Below, in pieces: positions 1-7,772 of a DNA stretch of 64,000 bases. The notes beneath the pieces were generated by a model. That model had not been told where the DNA came from. It searched no databases and saw nothing but the letters and a program-made list of their open reading frames with translations. The DNA is from SZUA-309 sp965215995 (GTDB lineage Bacteria > Pseudomonadota > Gammaproteobacteria > Pseudomonadales > Azotimanducaceae), in NCBI GenBank assembly GCA_965215995.1, contig OZ244128.1:2232001-2296000 (forward strand), given 5' to 3'. A program made the translations under genes and the position numbers. Within the stretch, counting starts at the first letter, position 1. Each line of letters starts with the position of its first letter.

Positions 1-98
1 ACGCCGCGCTCGGCAAAGAAAACCCGGATGTCGCTCAGCAGTTCGGCCCGCTTCTCGAGCGCCGTCAGTTCGCAGCTCGGTCGCCAGCTCGTGCTCAC
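1..98 (-). CDS. epmA: EF-P lysyltransferase EpmA (5' end only)
   Basis: Only the first 32 codons are in the window; the gene continues past position 1. The reading begins GTG-AGC-ACG and gives VSTSWRPSCELTALEKRAEL, followed by LLSDIRVFFAERGV. That matches the N-terminus of EpmA (GenX/PoxA/YjeA), the class II lysyl-tRNA-synthetase-like enzyme that attaches beta-lysine to EF-P. The GTG start lies 11 bases beyond the efp stop. An AGGTGA ribosome-binding motif sits next to that stop. Gene order efp-epmA supports the call, since enzyme and substrate are transcribed together. Function is inferred from a short fragment, but the match and context agree. Confidence 0.8.
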   Translation of the reverse strand, partial: MSTSWRPSCELTALEKRAELLSDIRVFFAERG

Positions 99-109
99 CC
101 GTTCACCTG

Positions 110-676
110 TCAGGCTCGGCTGACGTACTCGCCCGTACGGGTATCGATCTTCAGCACGTCGCCGGTGTTGATGAACAGCGGCACCTTGACCACCGCACCC
201 GTGCTCAACGTGGCCGGCTTGGTGCCTCCCTGAGCAGTATCGCCTTTCAGGCCAGGATCGGTCTCGGTCACTTCCAGCTCTACGAAATTCGGCGCGCTCA
301 CGGATATGGGCGCGTCGTTCCATAGCGTCACCTGATAGACGTCCTGTTCCTTCAGCCAGTCGACGATTTCGGCAACCGCCGCTTCCGGTGCGCCGATCTG
401 CTCGAACGAGCCATCCGTCTTCATGAAGTGCCAGAACTCACCATCGGAGTAGAGGTACTCCATGTCGAAGTCCATGACGTCTGCCGCCTCGATCGATTCG
501 CCCGATTTGAAGGTACGCTCCCAGACCCGGCCGTTCTTGAGGTTCCGGAACTTCACCCGATTGAAAGCCTGGCCCTTACCCGGCTTGACGAACTCGTTCT
601 CCAGGATGGCGCAAGGGTCTCCGTCCAGAAGCACCTTGAGCCCGGACTTGAATTCGTTGGTGGAGTAACTCGCCAT
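110..676 (-). CDS. efp: Elongation factor P
   Basis: 188 aa, the normal EF-P length. EF-P binds the ribosome between the P and E sites and rescues stalling at polyproline. The N-terminal KOW-like domain carries the loop VKPGKGQAF. Lys34 in it is the residue that EpmA beta-lysylates in E. coli, so the lysine-modified type fits the epmA gene directly downstream. The middle and C-terminal OB domains follow, ending near GDVLKIDTRTGEYVSRA, the usual EF-P signature region. Start is ATG at 676. Its leader holds a TTGGCA box and three CAGGTA repeats 10 bp apart. Confidence 0.97.
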   Translation of the reverse strand: MASYSTNEFKSGLKVLLDGDPCAILENEFVKPGKGQAFNRVKFRNLKNGRVWERTFKSGESIEAADVMDFDMEYLYSDGEFWHFMKTDGSFEQIGAPEAAVAEIVDWLKEQDVYQVTLWNDAPISVSAPNFVELEVTETDPGLKGDTAQGGTKPATLSTGAVVKVPLFINTGDVLKIDTRTGEYVSRA

Positions 677-987
677 AATGCGTACCTGTTATTACCTGCA
701 ATTACCTGCTGCCAAGAAAAAACGTGCGCTGGTTCACAGAAGCGATGCGAACCGTTGGGAACCTCGGCAGGCCTTCGGGAAAATCGTCTGGTGACTTCAC
801 CTCCGCCATCGACCGCCCCGTCAGCCTACCTGAGAGCGCCCGGCATCATACCCGCCGCTGATGCGACATGTAATCCGGTGGCAACATGTAATCCGATTGA
901 AACGGTCTGCACTGCGTCACCTTTTGCGGTAAGCCGCTTTCCTATACTACGCCGACGTTTAGATCTGCCCAAGGACTGCAGAGACTG
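677..987. promoter_or_regulatory. Divergent intergenic region efp / PilZ-like-fimX
   Basis: This 311 bp gap separates divergently transcribed genes and holds no convincing gene. On the efp side TACCTG occurs at 683-688, 693-698 and 703-708, exactly one helical turn apart. Read on the efp strand it is CAGGTA, behind a TTGGCA that could be a -35 box. On the other side is an 18 bp tandem repeat at 863-898 sharing ACATGTAATCCG. A TATACT at 943-948 is a possible -10 for the fimX operon, without a good -35. Regulatory function is inferred from position and repetition only. Confidence 0.4.
863..898. repeat. 18 bp tandem direct repeat upstream of the fimX operon
   Basis: Two adjacent 18-mers, GCGACATGTAATCCGGTG and GCAACATGTAATCCGATT, agree at 15 of 18 positions and share an uninterrupted 12-base core. 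They end 45 bp upstream of a TATACT hexamer and 90 bp upstream of the next start codon. The placement would suit a regulator binding upstream of RNA polymerase. No known operator is recognised. Confidence 0.5.
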
Positions 988-2751
988 ATGCACGACGGTC
1001 GGACCACACTGCTGAGCGCACCTGCGCCGGAGCTTGAAAACCTCTCATTTGCCCTTCCTGAACCGGAATCCGTGGGCGAGTGGATCAGCCGCCTGCCTAT
1101 GGCAAACGTGCCGGAGACCGCCGGCCAGATGCGCCAGGCCACCTTTGAGATCGCCCGTCTGGACACGGACTGGGCGACCCGCATGGCTCTGCTGGAAGGC
1201 ATCCGTCCGACGGTTCTCTATCTCACCGCCCGGCTCGACAAGGCCGCCAACAGTGCCGGCGCCAGCGCTGATGCGATCACCCGCCTGGCCCAGCGGCTGC
1301 AAACGAACCTCTGCTCCGGATACAAGGCTGTGGTTCTCGCGGCACACGAAGCAGCGGAGAGCGATCCGCAGGCACGCCAGACCACGTCGCTCGCCATCCA
1401 CCGGGCGTTGTCGGATCTGTCCAGAACCCTGCTGCGAACCCTGCAGTACTACGTGGCACCGGCGGACAAACTCTGGCTCACGCTGCATCAGCTCTACCTG
1501 CTGGCGGAAAACCTGCAAATAGAGGAAGAGGTGCACGCAGACACGGGCAATGCCGGATCTCCGGAGCTCAGCATCAACGCCGTCTATCTGCGGTCTGTTC
1601 TACTGGCACTGGCGCGGCCCTATCAGCTCCGCCAACGGGAGCTCTCTGACGTGTTCATGGCGCTTGCCGGCTGGGATGGACTGACTCATCTGTCCGCCGG
1701 TCTGAACGGTTCGCTCTACTCCGTGGATCTGGGCTCAGACAAAGGCCCGGCGCCCAGCGAGAGCTTCAAACCGAACGACGCCTGCCGCAGTATCGTGCTG
1801 GATGCCCTGATGAGGGAGCTTCAGTCATGCTTGGACAGAACGGATAGCGATGCCAGCGGAGAAAGCATCGAGCTCGGACTGATCAGTCACCTGACCGGCG
1901 CCTGGGGCGAAATGACCTCCCGGGCGTTCAACCGGGCTGATTCCAGCGAGCCGATACAGCTCTGTGTCGGCCTGAAGTCAGCGCACTACTACCTGAGCGA
2001 CAACGCCGAGTTCAGCGACACGATCAAAGGCCCGACCACGACGCATAAGGCCAACCCGTTCGGAGACAACGTGCACTTCCTGCCGAATGCCGGTGAGGCG
2101 AAAGATGTCTGGGAAGACGCATTCGATGTGGGCGGCAAGATACCAAGAAATCCGAAATTCGAAGATTCTGAGCTTGCTCTGTTTCCTCATGAGTCGTCCG
2201 CCGCGCGCAAGGCCGCGGAGGATCCGTACCCGTGCTTCGACAGCACGGCGGCCGACATGAGCCCGAGCGGCTACCGGCTGCGCTGGTCGCAACCGTTTCC
2301 GCCAAACCTGCAGACCGGAGAGCTCATCGGGCTTCGCGACCAGGCGGACCCACGCTGGTGTCTGGCTGTCACACGCTGGATCCGCCAGGATGAGCACGGC
2401 CCGTTCATGGGTGTCGAGCTGTTGGCACCACAGGCGCGCCCCATAGCAATTCGCGTGGTGCAGTCCAAGGGCGGCAACGCGGAGTTTCAGCGCGCGTTCC
2501 TGCTTCCCGAGCTCAAGCCGTTGGGACGACCGGCAACCCTGATCACCCCTGCCACACCCTTCAAAGACGGGCAGAAAGTGATGATCCGGGAGAACGGCTC
2601 CCAGAGCACCGTACAACTGGGAGAGTGCCTGCTCAGAACAGGAAGCTTTAACCAGTTCTCATTTCGAGTGTTGGATGGTTACTTGGAAAAGCAGAGTGGT
2701 CAAACCAACATGGGCAATCAAATAAACAATAATCAGCACGGGGTCAGGTAA
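988..2751 (+). CDS. Probable PilZ-like cyclic-di-GMP-related protein upstream of FimX
   Basis: 587 aa, cytoplasmic, with no signal peptide or membrane segment. The first two thirds are helical and of unknown fold. The last quarter (from about residue 425, SGYRLRWSQPF, through GELIGLRDQADPRWCLAVTRWIR and FMGVELLAPQARPIAIRV) reads like a divergent PilZ-type beta-barrel, but a clean RxxxR...DxSxxG pair is not evident. Pseudomonas has a similar gene in the same place immediately before fimX. It ends four bases before the FimX-like start, so the two are almost certainly co-transcribed. A role in c-di-GMP control of type IV pili or surface behaviour is inferred. The ATG at 988 was chosen, with an AAGGA motif somewhat far upstream. 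Confidence 0.6.
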   Translation: MHDGRTTLLSAPAPELENLSFALPEPESVGEWISRLPMANVPETAGQMRQATFEIARLDTDWATRMALLEGIRPTVLYLTARLDKAANSAGASADAITRLAQRLQTNLCSGYKAVVLAAHEAAESDPQARQTTSLAIHRALSDLSRTLLRTLQYYVAPADKLWLTLHQLYLLAENLQIEEEVHADTGNAGSPELSINAVYLRSVLLALARPYQLRQRELSDVFMALAGWDGLTHLSAGLNGSLYSVDLGSDKGPAPSESFKPNDACRSIVLDALMRELQSCLDRTDSDASGESIELGLISHLTGAWGEMTSRAFNRADSSEPIQLCVGLKSAHYYLSDNAEFSDTIKGPTTTHKANPFGDNVHFLPNAGEAKDVWEDAFDVGGKIPRNPKFEDSELALFPHESSAARKAAEDPYPCFDSTAADMSPSGYRLRWSQPFPPNLQTGELIGLRDQADPRWCLAVTRWIRQDEHGPFMGVELLAPQARPIAIRVVQSKGGNAEFQRAFLLPELKPLGRPATLITPATPFKDGQKVMIRENGSQSTVQLGECLLRTGSFNQFSFRVLDGYLEKQSGQTNMGNQINNNQHGVR

Positions 2752-2755
2752 GGGA

Positions 2756-5251
2756 ATGGCTGCCTCAACACAGGACATCTCGGTACAGCAGGCCCAGCAC
2801 GCACCGGTACGTCTGCTGATCGCGGAACGATCCGAAAACGCCGCCTACCAGTTCGACTCACTGCTTCGGGACGCCGGCATTGCCACCCGGCCGGAAATCA
2901 TCGAGCTGCCCATGGCGGTCGACAAGCTGGCCCATGCGGACATGATGCTCTGCAACGCCGCACTGCCGGAAGTAAATCAGCTGCTGCCTCGCCTGGTGGG
3001 TATTGCGCCGCGGGTACCCATCATTCTGGTCAGCAACGATGACGCGCCGCTGACTGCCACCGAGGGCATGGAGCTCGGTGCTGCCGACGTCGTCGACGAA
3101 GCAGATGGTCGCCATCTGGTACTGGTGGTCAAACGCGAGTTGGAGCATGTCTGTCGGAACATTCAGTACCGGCAGATGAAAAAGGCGCTTGCCGAGTCCG
3201 AGCAGCGCTGCCAGCTGCTGCTGGAGAGCTCCCGCGCAGCCATCGCCTACGTGCATGAGGGCATGCACATCCACGCCAACGAGCACTACCTCAAGCTGTT
3301 CGGATTCAACGACGCGGACGATCTGCTCGGATTGCCGCTGATCGACCTGATGGCGTCAGACAGCGCCGCGATGCTCAAAGAAACGCTAAAGGCGTTTCGC
3401 GAAGAAGCGGAAGAAACCGAGTTCGAGTTCACCGGAGTGAGCACGACGGGTGACGCCGTGGCCGGCAGCATGACCCTGGCGGCCGCCGACTACGAAGGCG
3501 AGCATTGCCTGCAGGTCACCGTGCGAACGCAAACCGCCGCTCCGGCAAACCTCTCACTGGTCACTGCCCCGGACGCCGACGCTGCCGAAAACAAACACGT
3601 GGATATCGATGACGCGGACGACGTGCCTGTGCTCGACGCCGATGCCATCGTTGCCCCCGGCGATGACTTCGCTGACAGCGCGGAGAGCGGTGACATCACG
3701 GACACCGACATCGACGCCGCCGTGGACGGCATCGACTTCGAGCTGGAGCTGGAGGGCACGACGCAACAGGAAGCCGATGCAACGGCGGACGACGCTCAAG
3801 CTGACAGCGAAAGCCTTGCCATCGACCTCGATTTCGAGAACACCGATCCCTCTGAGATGGAGGCCTCTGAAACGGAATCAGAAGCCGCAGAGGGGTCTGC
3901 CGAGAAGGCAGCGGTCGAGATGGCAGACGCCGAAACGGTTGCCGACACCAGCGCCACGCAGCAGTCTGCTGGTGGCGCCTATGACCGCATCCTGCCGCTG
4001 CCGGAGTTCCTGCAGCAATCCGAGTCTCTGGCAGCCGAGAACGATGGCCAGTTTGTCAGCGTTTTCGTTGCTCAGATAGACGGTTATGAAGACCTGCAAC
4101 GTGCCTTTGGCCTCGCTGGTGTGGACGACGCCTGCCGCAAGGTGGAAGCCGCCTTGCTGGCGCGCGTGCGCGCACCGTTCGTGCGGCTGTCCCCCTCGCA
4201 GTGGGGCATGCTCATCTGCACCCAGACCCGAGAAGAAGCGCTCAGCAGGGTCGACGAGCACCGCGCCGCCGTCGAGAAGCTGATGTTCGAGATCCGCGAA
4301 AAAACGGTGCGGCCCACCTGCACCTTCGCAGGCGCGATCCTGAACGACGATGGTTTCGACAATACCGCTGCAGCACTCGAAGCCGCCCTCGACAACGCGA
4401 TCGTCGCGTTACGCAGCGCACTCGATTCAACGGATGGCAACTCGGTACAACTGCCGGCTTTCGAGAACGCCGAGCAGGAATACGATGACGAAGCCAACCG
4501 GGTGCTCTCACTGATCACCGAGGCTATTGAGAACCAGTCTTTCACCCTGCTGTTCCAGCCGATCATCAGCCTGCGCGGCGACTCTGACGAGCACTATGAA
4601 GTGTTTCTGCGAATGAGCGACCGGGAAGGCAATCAGATGGCGCCAGGCGAATTCCTGCGCACGGCAATCGATAACAACGTGGCCGGCAAGATCGACCGCT
4701 GGGTGATCCTGCAATCCATCAAGATGCTGTCACAACATCGGGCCAATGGTCACAACACCCGACTGACCATCAACCTCACAGCCAACAGCGTGGCGGACCC
4801 AGAGTTCATCCAGTGGCTGGGAGTGGCGATCAAAGCCGCCCGCATGCCATCCGATGCGGTGATCTTCCAGATCACGGAACGGGATGCGGCCACCTATATC
4901 CGCCAGACCCGGGAATTCGTGGAAGGCCTCAAGCACCTCCACTGCCGGGCTTCCCTGTCCCGTTTCGGCCTGTCCGACGAGCCCTTCGAAGTGCTCAGCC
5001 ACATCCCCGTGGACTTCGTGAAGCTCGATGGCGAGCTGATCGAAGCGCTGGAAAAGGATGGCAACCGTAAGGACGACGTTGCTGAGATGGTTCGCGAGCT
5101 GCAGAACCAGGGCAAGCTGACCATCGTGCCCATGGTGGAAAGCGCAAGCCTGCTCTCAACGCTCTGGCAGGCGGGCGTGAACTACATCCAGGGTCACTAC
5201 CTGCAGGAACCGTCCACCAACATGGACTACGATTTCAGCACCGACGACTGA
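2756..5251 (+). CDS. fimX: FimX-like degenerate REC-PAS-GGDEF-EAL c-di-GMP effector
   Basis: 831 aa. Domains in order: response-regulator-like fold (about 17-130), PAS (about 148-255), an Asp/Glu-rich linker (about 270-400), GGDEF-like (about 410-560) and EAL-like (about 575-831). All catalytic signatures are degenerate. The expected receiver aspartate is Asn67 (MLCNAAL), the GGDEF site reads SPSQW (479-483), and EAL reads EVF (615-617). FimX of P. aeruginosa is likewise a non-catalytic c-di-GMP receptor driving polar type IV pilus assembly. The fimX-serB neighbourhood is the same as in Pseudomonas. The protein is longer than FimX (about 690 aa), mainly because of the acidic linker. It follows the PilZ-like gene by four bases. 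Confidence 0.85.
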   Translation: MAASTQDISVQQAQHAPVRLLIAERSENAAYQFDSLLRDAGIATRPEIIELPMAVDKLAHADMMLCNAALPEVNQLLPRLVGIAPRVPIILVSNDDAPLTATEGMELGAADVVDEADGRHLVLVVKRELEHVCRNIQYRQMKKALAESEQRCQLLLESSRAAIAYVHEGMHIHANEHYLKLFGFNDADDLLGLPLIDLMASDSAAMLKETLKAFREEAEETEFEFTGVSTTGDAVAGSMTLAAADYEGEHCLQVTVRTQTAAPANLSLVTAPDADAAENKHVDIDDADDVPVLDADAIVAPGDDFADSAESGDITDTDIDAAVDGIDFELELEGTTQQEADATADDAQADSESLAIDLDFENTDPSEMEASETESEAAEGSAEKAAVEMADAETVADTSATQQSAGGAYDRILPLPEFLQQSESLAAENDGQFVSVFVAQIDGYEDLQRAFGLAGVDDACRKVEAALLARVRAPFVRLSPSQWGMLICTQTREEALSRVDEHRAAVEKLMFEIREKTVRPTCTFAGAILNDDGFDNTAAALEAALDNAIVALRSALDSTDGNSVQLPAFENAEQEYDDEANRVLSLITEAIENQSFTLLFQPIISLRGDSDEHYEVFLRMSDREGNQMAPGEFLRTAIDNNVAGKIDRWVILQSIKMLSQHRANGHNTRLTINLTANSVADPEFIQWLGVAIKAARMPSDAVIFQITERDAATYIRQTREFVEGLKHLHCRASLSRFGLSDEPFEVLSHIPVDFVKLDGELIEALEKDGNRKDDVAEMVRELQNQGKLTIVPMVESASLLSTLWQAGVNYIQGHYLQEPSTNMDYDFSTDD

Positions 5252-5268
5252 AGACCTGCCGCCGATCC

Positions 5269-6507
5269 CTAATCGAATCCTGCTTGCCGGATATCCCGAT
5301 CGCTGAAACCCATCAGGTAGAGAACGCTGTCGAGACCGAAATTGGAAATGGCGTGGCTGGCCGATTCCTTCACCAGCGGTTTGGCATGGTAGGCAACGCC
5401 CAGCCCCGCGCGGCTCAGCATCGGAAGGTCGTTGGCACCATCGCCGATGGCAATGGTCTGCTCGAGGGCGATCCCTTCCCGACCGGCGATTTCTTCGAGC
5501 AAGGTCGCCTTTCTCGCCGCATCGACAATGTCACCACAGACTTCACCAGTCATTACTCCCTCCTTGATCTCCAGCTCGTTGGCAAAGACGTAATCGATGC
5601 CGAGCTCGCCTTTGAGATGCTCGCCCACGTACTGGAAGCCACCGGAGAGGATGGCCGTCTTGTAGCCGAAGTGCTTCAACGCCCGGATCAGACGATGAGC
5701 GCCATCATTGAGCGCCACGGTATTTGCCACCGTTTTCAGTGCTGACTCCGGCAGGCCTTTCAAGAGCGCAGCTCGGGCCCTAAAGCTCTCCTGGAAGTTG
5801 AGCTCGCCCCGCATGGCCCGCTCGGTGATGCCGGCCACCGCATCGCGAACACCGTGCATCCCAGCAAGCTCATCGATCACCTCTGCGTTGATCAGGGTGG
5901 AGTCCATATCGAAAGCCACCAGACGTCGGTTCCGGCGATACACCGTGTCCCGCTGCAGGCTGAAGTCGAACACCAGCTCGTCCGCCGCTGCCAGCAGGGC
6001 CGCCTTGAGGGCCGCTGCATCGGTAGGATCGCCGCGCAGAGAAAACTCGATTGAGGTCCGGGTGCTGCTGCCGGTTTCGGCCAGGGGGATCCGCCCGGAC
6101 AGACGCCGGATGCTGTCGATGTTCAAACCGTGCCGGAAGATGATGTCCGACACAGCCGCAACCTGCGGACCGCGCACGCCAGCTGCCAGGAGCGTGAGGA
6201 TGTGCCGGGATTTCCCTTGGCTGCTCACCCACTCATCGTAGTCGTCGGCGCTGATCGGATCTGATCTGAGAACCACACCCGCAGCGTCACAAGTGGCCTG
6301 CACGGTGGCCAGAGCACCGGCGACATCCTCCCCCGCCGCGAACTCGACCAGCATGCCCAGAATCAGCTCATCGTGGATGATCGCCTGGCCAACATCCAGC
6401 AGGCGCACTTGATAAGCCGCCAACGCCGATGTCAACATGGCCATCAGGCCAGGCTGATCCTGCCCGGAGATGTTCAGTAGCACGAATTGCTTGTCGTTTG
6501 CTGGCAT
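5269..6507 (-). CDS. serB: Phosphoserine phosphatase with ACT domains
   Basis: 412 aa. Performs the last step of serine synthesis, phosphoserine to serine. The N-terminal half looks like two ACT-type regulatory domains (from FVLLNISGQDQPGLMAML and HILTLLAAGVRGPQ). The HAD phosphatase half begins with AFDMDSTLINAEVIDELAG, where Asp200 is the expected nucleophile and Asp202 the acid/base. The AILSGGF and GDGANDLPML motifs complete the active site. It ends 17 bp from the fimX stop (convergent) and is divergent from the AhpA-like gene, as in E. coli (serB/smp). The ATG start is preceded by GGAAAAGAAA. Confidence 0.95.
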   Translation of the reverse strand: MPANDKQFVLLNISGQDQPGLMAMLTSALAAYQVRLLDVGQAIIHDELILGMLVEFAAGEDVAGALATVQATCDAAGVVLRSDPISADDYDEWVSSQGKSRHILTLLAAGVRGPQVAAVSDIIFRHGLNIDSIRRLSGRIPLAETGSSTRTSIEFSLRGDPTDAAALKAALLAAADELVFDFSLQRDTVYRRNRRLVAFDMDSTLINAEVIDELAGMHGVRDAVAGITERAMRGELNFQESFRARAALLKGLPESALKTVANTVALNDGAHRLIRALKHFGYKTAILSGGFQYVGEHLKGELGIDYVFANELEIKEGVMTGEVCGDIVDAARKATLLEEIAGREGIALEQTIAIGDGANDLPMLSRAGLGVAYHAKPLVKESASHAISNFGLDSVLYLMGFSDRDIRQAGFD

Positions 6508-6572
6508 TTTCTTTTCCGGTGCCGGGATGGAACTGAGCCGGCTACCCCCAGACAGATGGTGCTGAAATCGGC

Positions 6573-7772
6573 TTGAAGCTTACTGCCCACATATCGCGCG
6601 TCAAACAGGTTTCCATTCTTCAACTTTTTCTCGCCACCGCCCTGACCGGACTTGGCCTGATACTGCTGTGGTCCCTCTCCAGTGACGAGGAGGCGCATAT
6701 CGACCAGTTCGGCACGGCCATCGTCGGTGCTCTGTCGAGCCAGGTGGTGGAGCCACTGGTCAACCGGGACCTGATCCATCTCGGGGTGCTCATCAATCGC
6801 GTCACCGCCCTGCCTGCCGTCAACGGCGCCAGCGTGCACGGCATGGACAACGAGCCGCTGGCCCTGTCCGGTCAGCTGGCCCGCGGCCGGATCTTCAGCG
6901 AGCAGGTGGTGGGCAATGGCAGAAGCCTCGGCGTGCTGCGCATTCACATCGACGAATCCCGCTTCGACACCGGCCTATCGCTCTCCTTCCTGCTGGCCAG
7001 TGCCCTCTGGGTCGTCCTGGTGCCGCTGGTCGTTCTCGGCGCCAGTCAGATTTCTCGTCTGGCATTGGACTCTGCGCTGGACCGGCGGAGCAACCGGGAC
7101 GTTTCGGAAGCGGCGACAGAAGTCCTGGCCGCACTACCGGAGCCGGACCCCGAGCCCTGCTATCTGGTGGCTGTAAATCTCTTCAACCAGCTGTCGTTGA
7201 CGCCGGGCCAGTGCTCGGGTGAGCTGGCATTTGCCCGCATGACGGCAGAACGGGTCGCCGCCCTGCACCATGGCGAAGTGCTGGACCTGCCCGGCACGGG
7301 CCTGCTGCTCACATTCCGTGGCGGTCACAGCGACGATCGACCGTTTCACGTGCTCTGCGCCGCCTTTGCGCTCTGCCGGCTGCTGGCGGACGCTGACTCC
7401 CTCGGCCGCTACCGGCTCGGTGTGCACATGCTGACGCTCGAGCCGGATGAAGTGCTGTCGGTGAGCTCAGACCCGGTGAAGGACGCTGCCATTCTCTCGG
7501 CGCTGGCCAAGGACAACACCATCATCGCCAGTGCCAGGCTGATCGATCAGGTGCCCTATCAGCAACGCCTGTTCGTCGATCAGATGCAACATCCCTTGCT
7601 CGAGGAACTCGAGACCATTGGTGGCGGAGCAACTCTCGCAAAAGCGCTGGCTCCACCCCATGACGACCTGATTGCTCAGCAGCTACTGGAGCTCAAAGGC
7701 GAGGTCAGTGATACGGCGGACGATCAGTCCGATCGCTCGGGGCCCTCCACGGCCAGTGAATCCACCTTCTGA
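6573..7772 (+). CDS. AhpA/YtjB (Smp)-like inner-membrane protein
   Basis: 399 aa. A first membrane segment (LQLFLATALTGLGLILLWSL) is followed by a periplasmic stretch of about 110 residues. A second segment (FLLASALWVVLVPLVVLGAS) leads into a cytoplasmic region that resembles a divergent nucleotidyl-cyclase-like fold without clear catalytic residues. YtjB/Smp-type proteins sit divergently beside serB in enterics and pseudomonads, which is the basis of the call; the biochemical role is unsettled. The start is TTG at 6573, and the upstream ATG at 6556 is out of frame. The 3' end overlaps the 3' end of parC by 49 bp in opposite orientation. Confidence 0.7.
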   Translation: MKLTAHISRVKQVSILQLFLATALTGLGLILLWSLSSDEEAHIDQFGTAIVGALSSQVVEPLVNRDLIHLGVLINRVTALPAVNGASVHGMDNEPLALSGQLARGRIFSEQVVGNGRSLGVLRIHIDESRFDTGLSLSFLLASALWVVLVPLVVLGASQISRLALDSALDRRSNRDVSEAATEVLAALPEPDPEPCYLVAVNLFNQLSLTPGQCSGELAFARMTAERVAALHHGEVLDLPGTGLLLTFRGGHSDDRPFHVLCAAFALCRLLADADSLGRYRLGVHMLTLEPDEVLSVSSDPVKDAAILSALAKDNTIIASARLIDQVPYQQRLFVDQMQHPLLEELETIGGGATLAKALAPPHDDLIAQQLLELKGEVSDTADDQSDRSGPSTASESTF

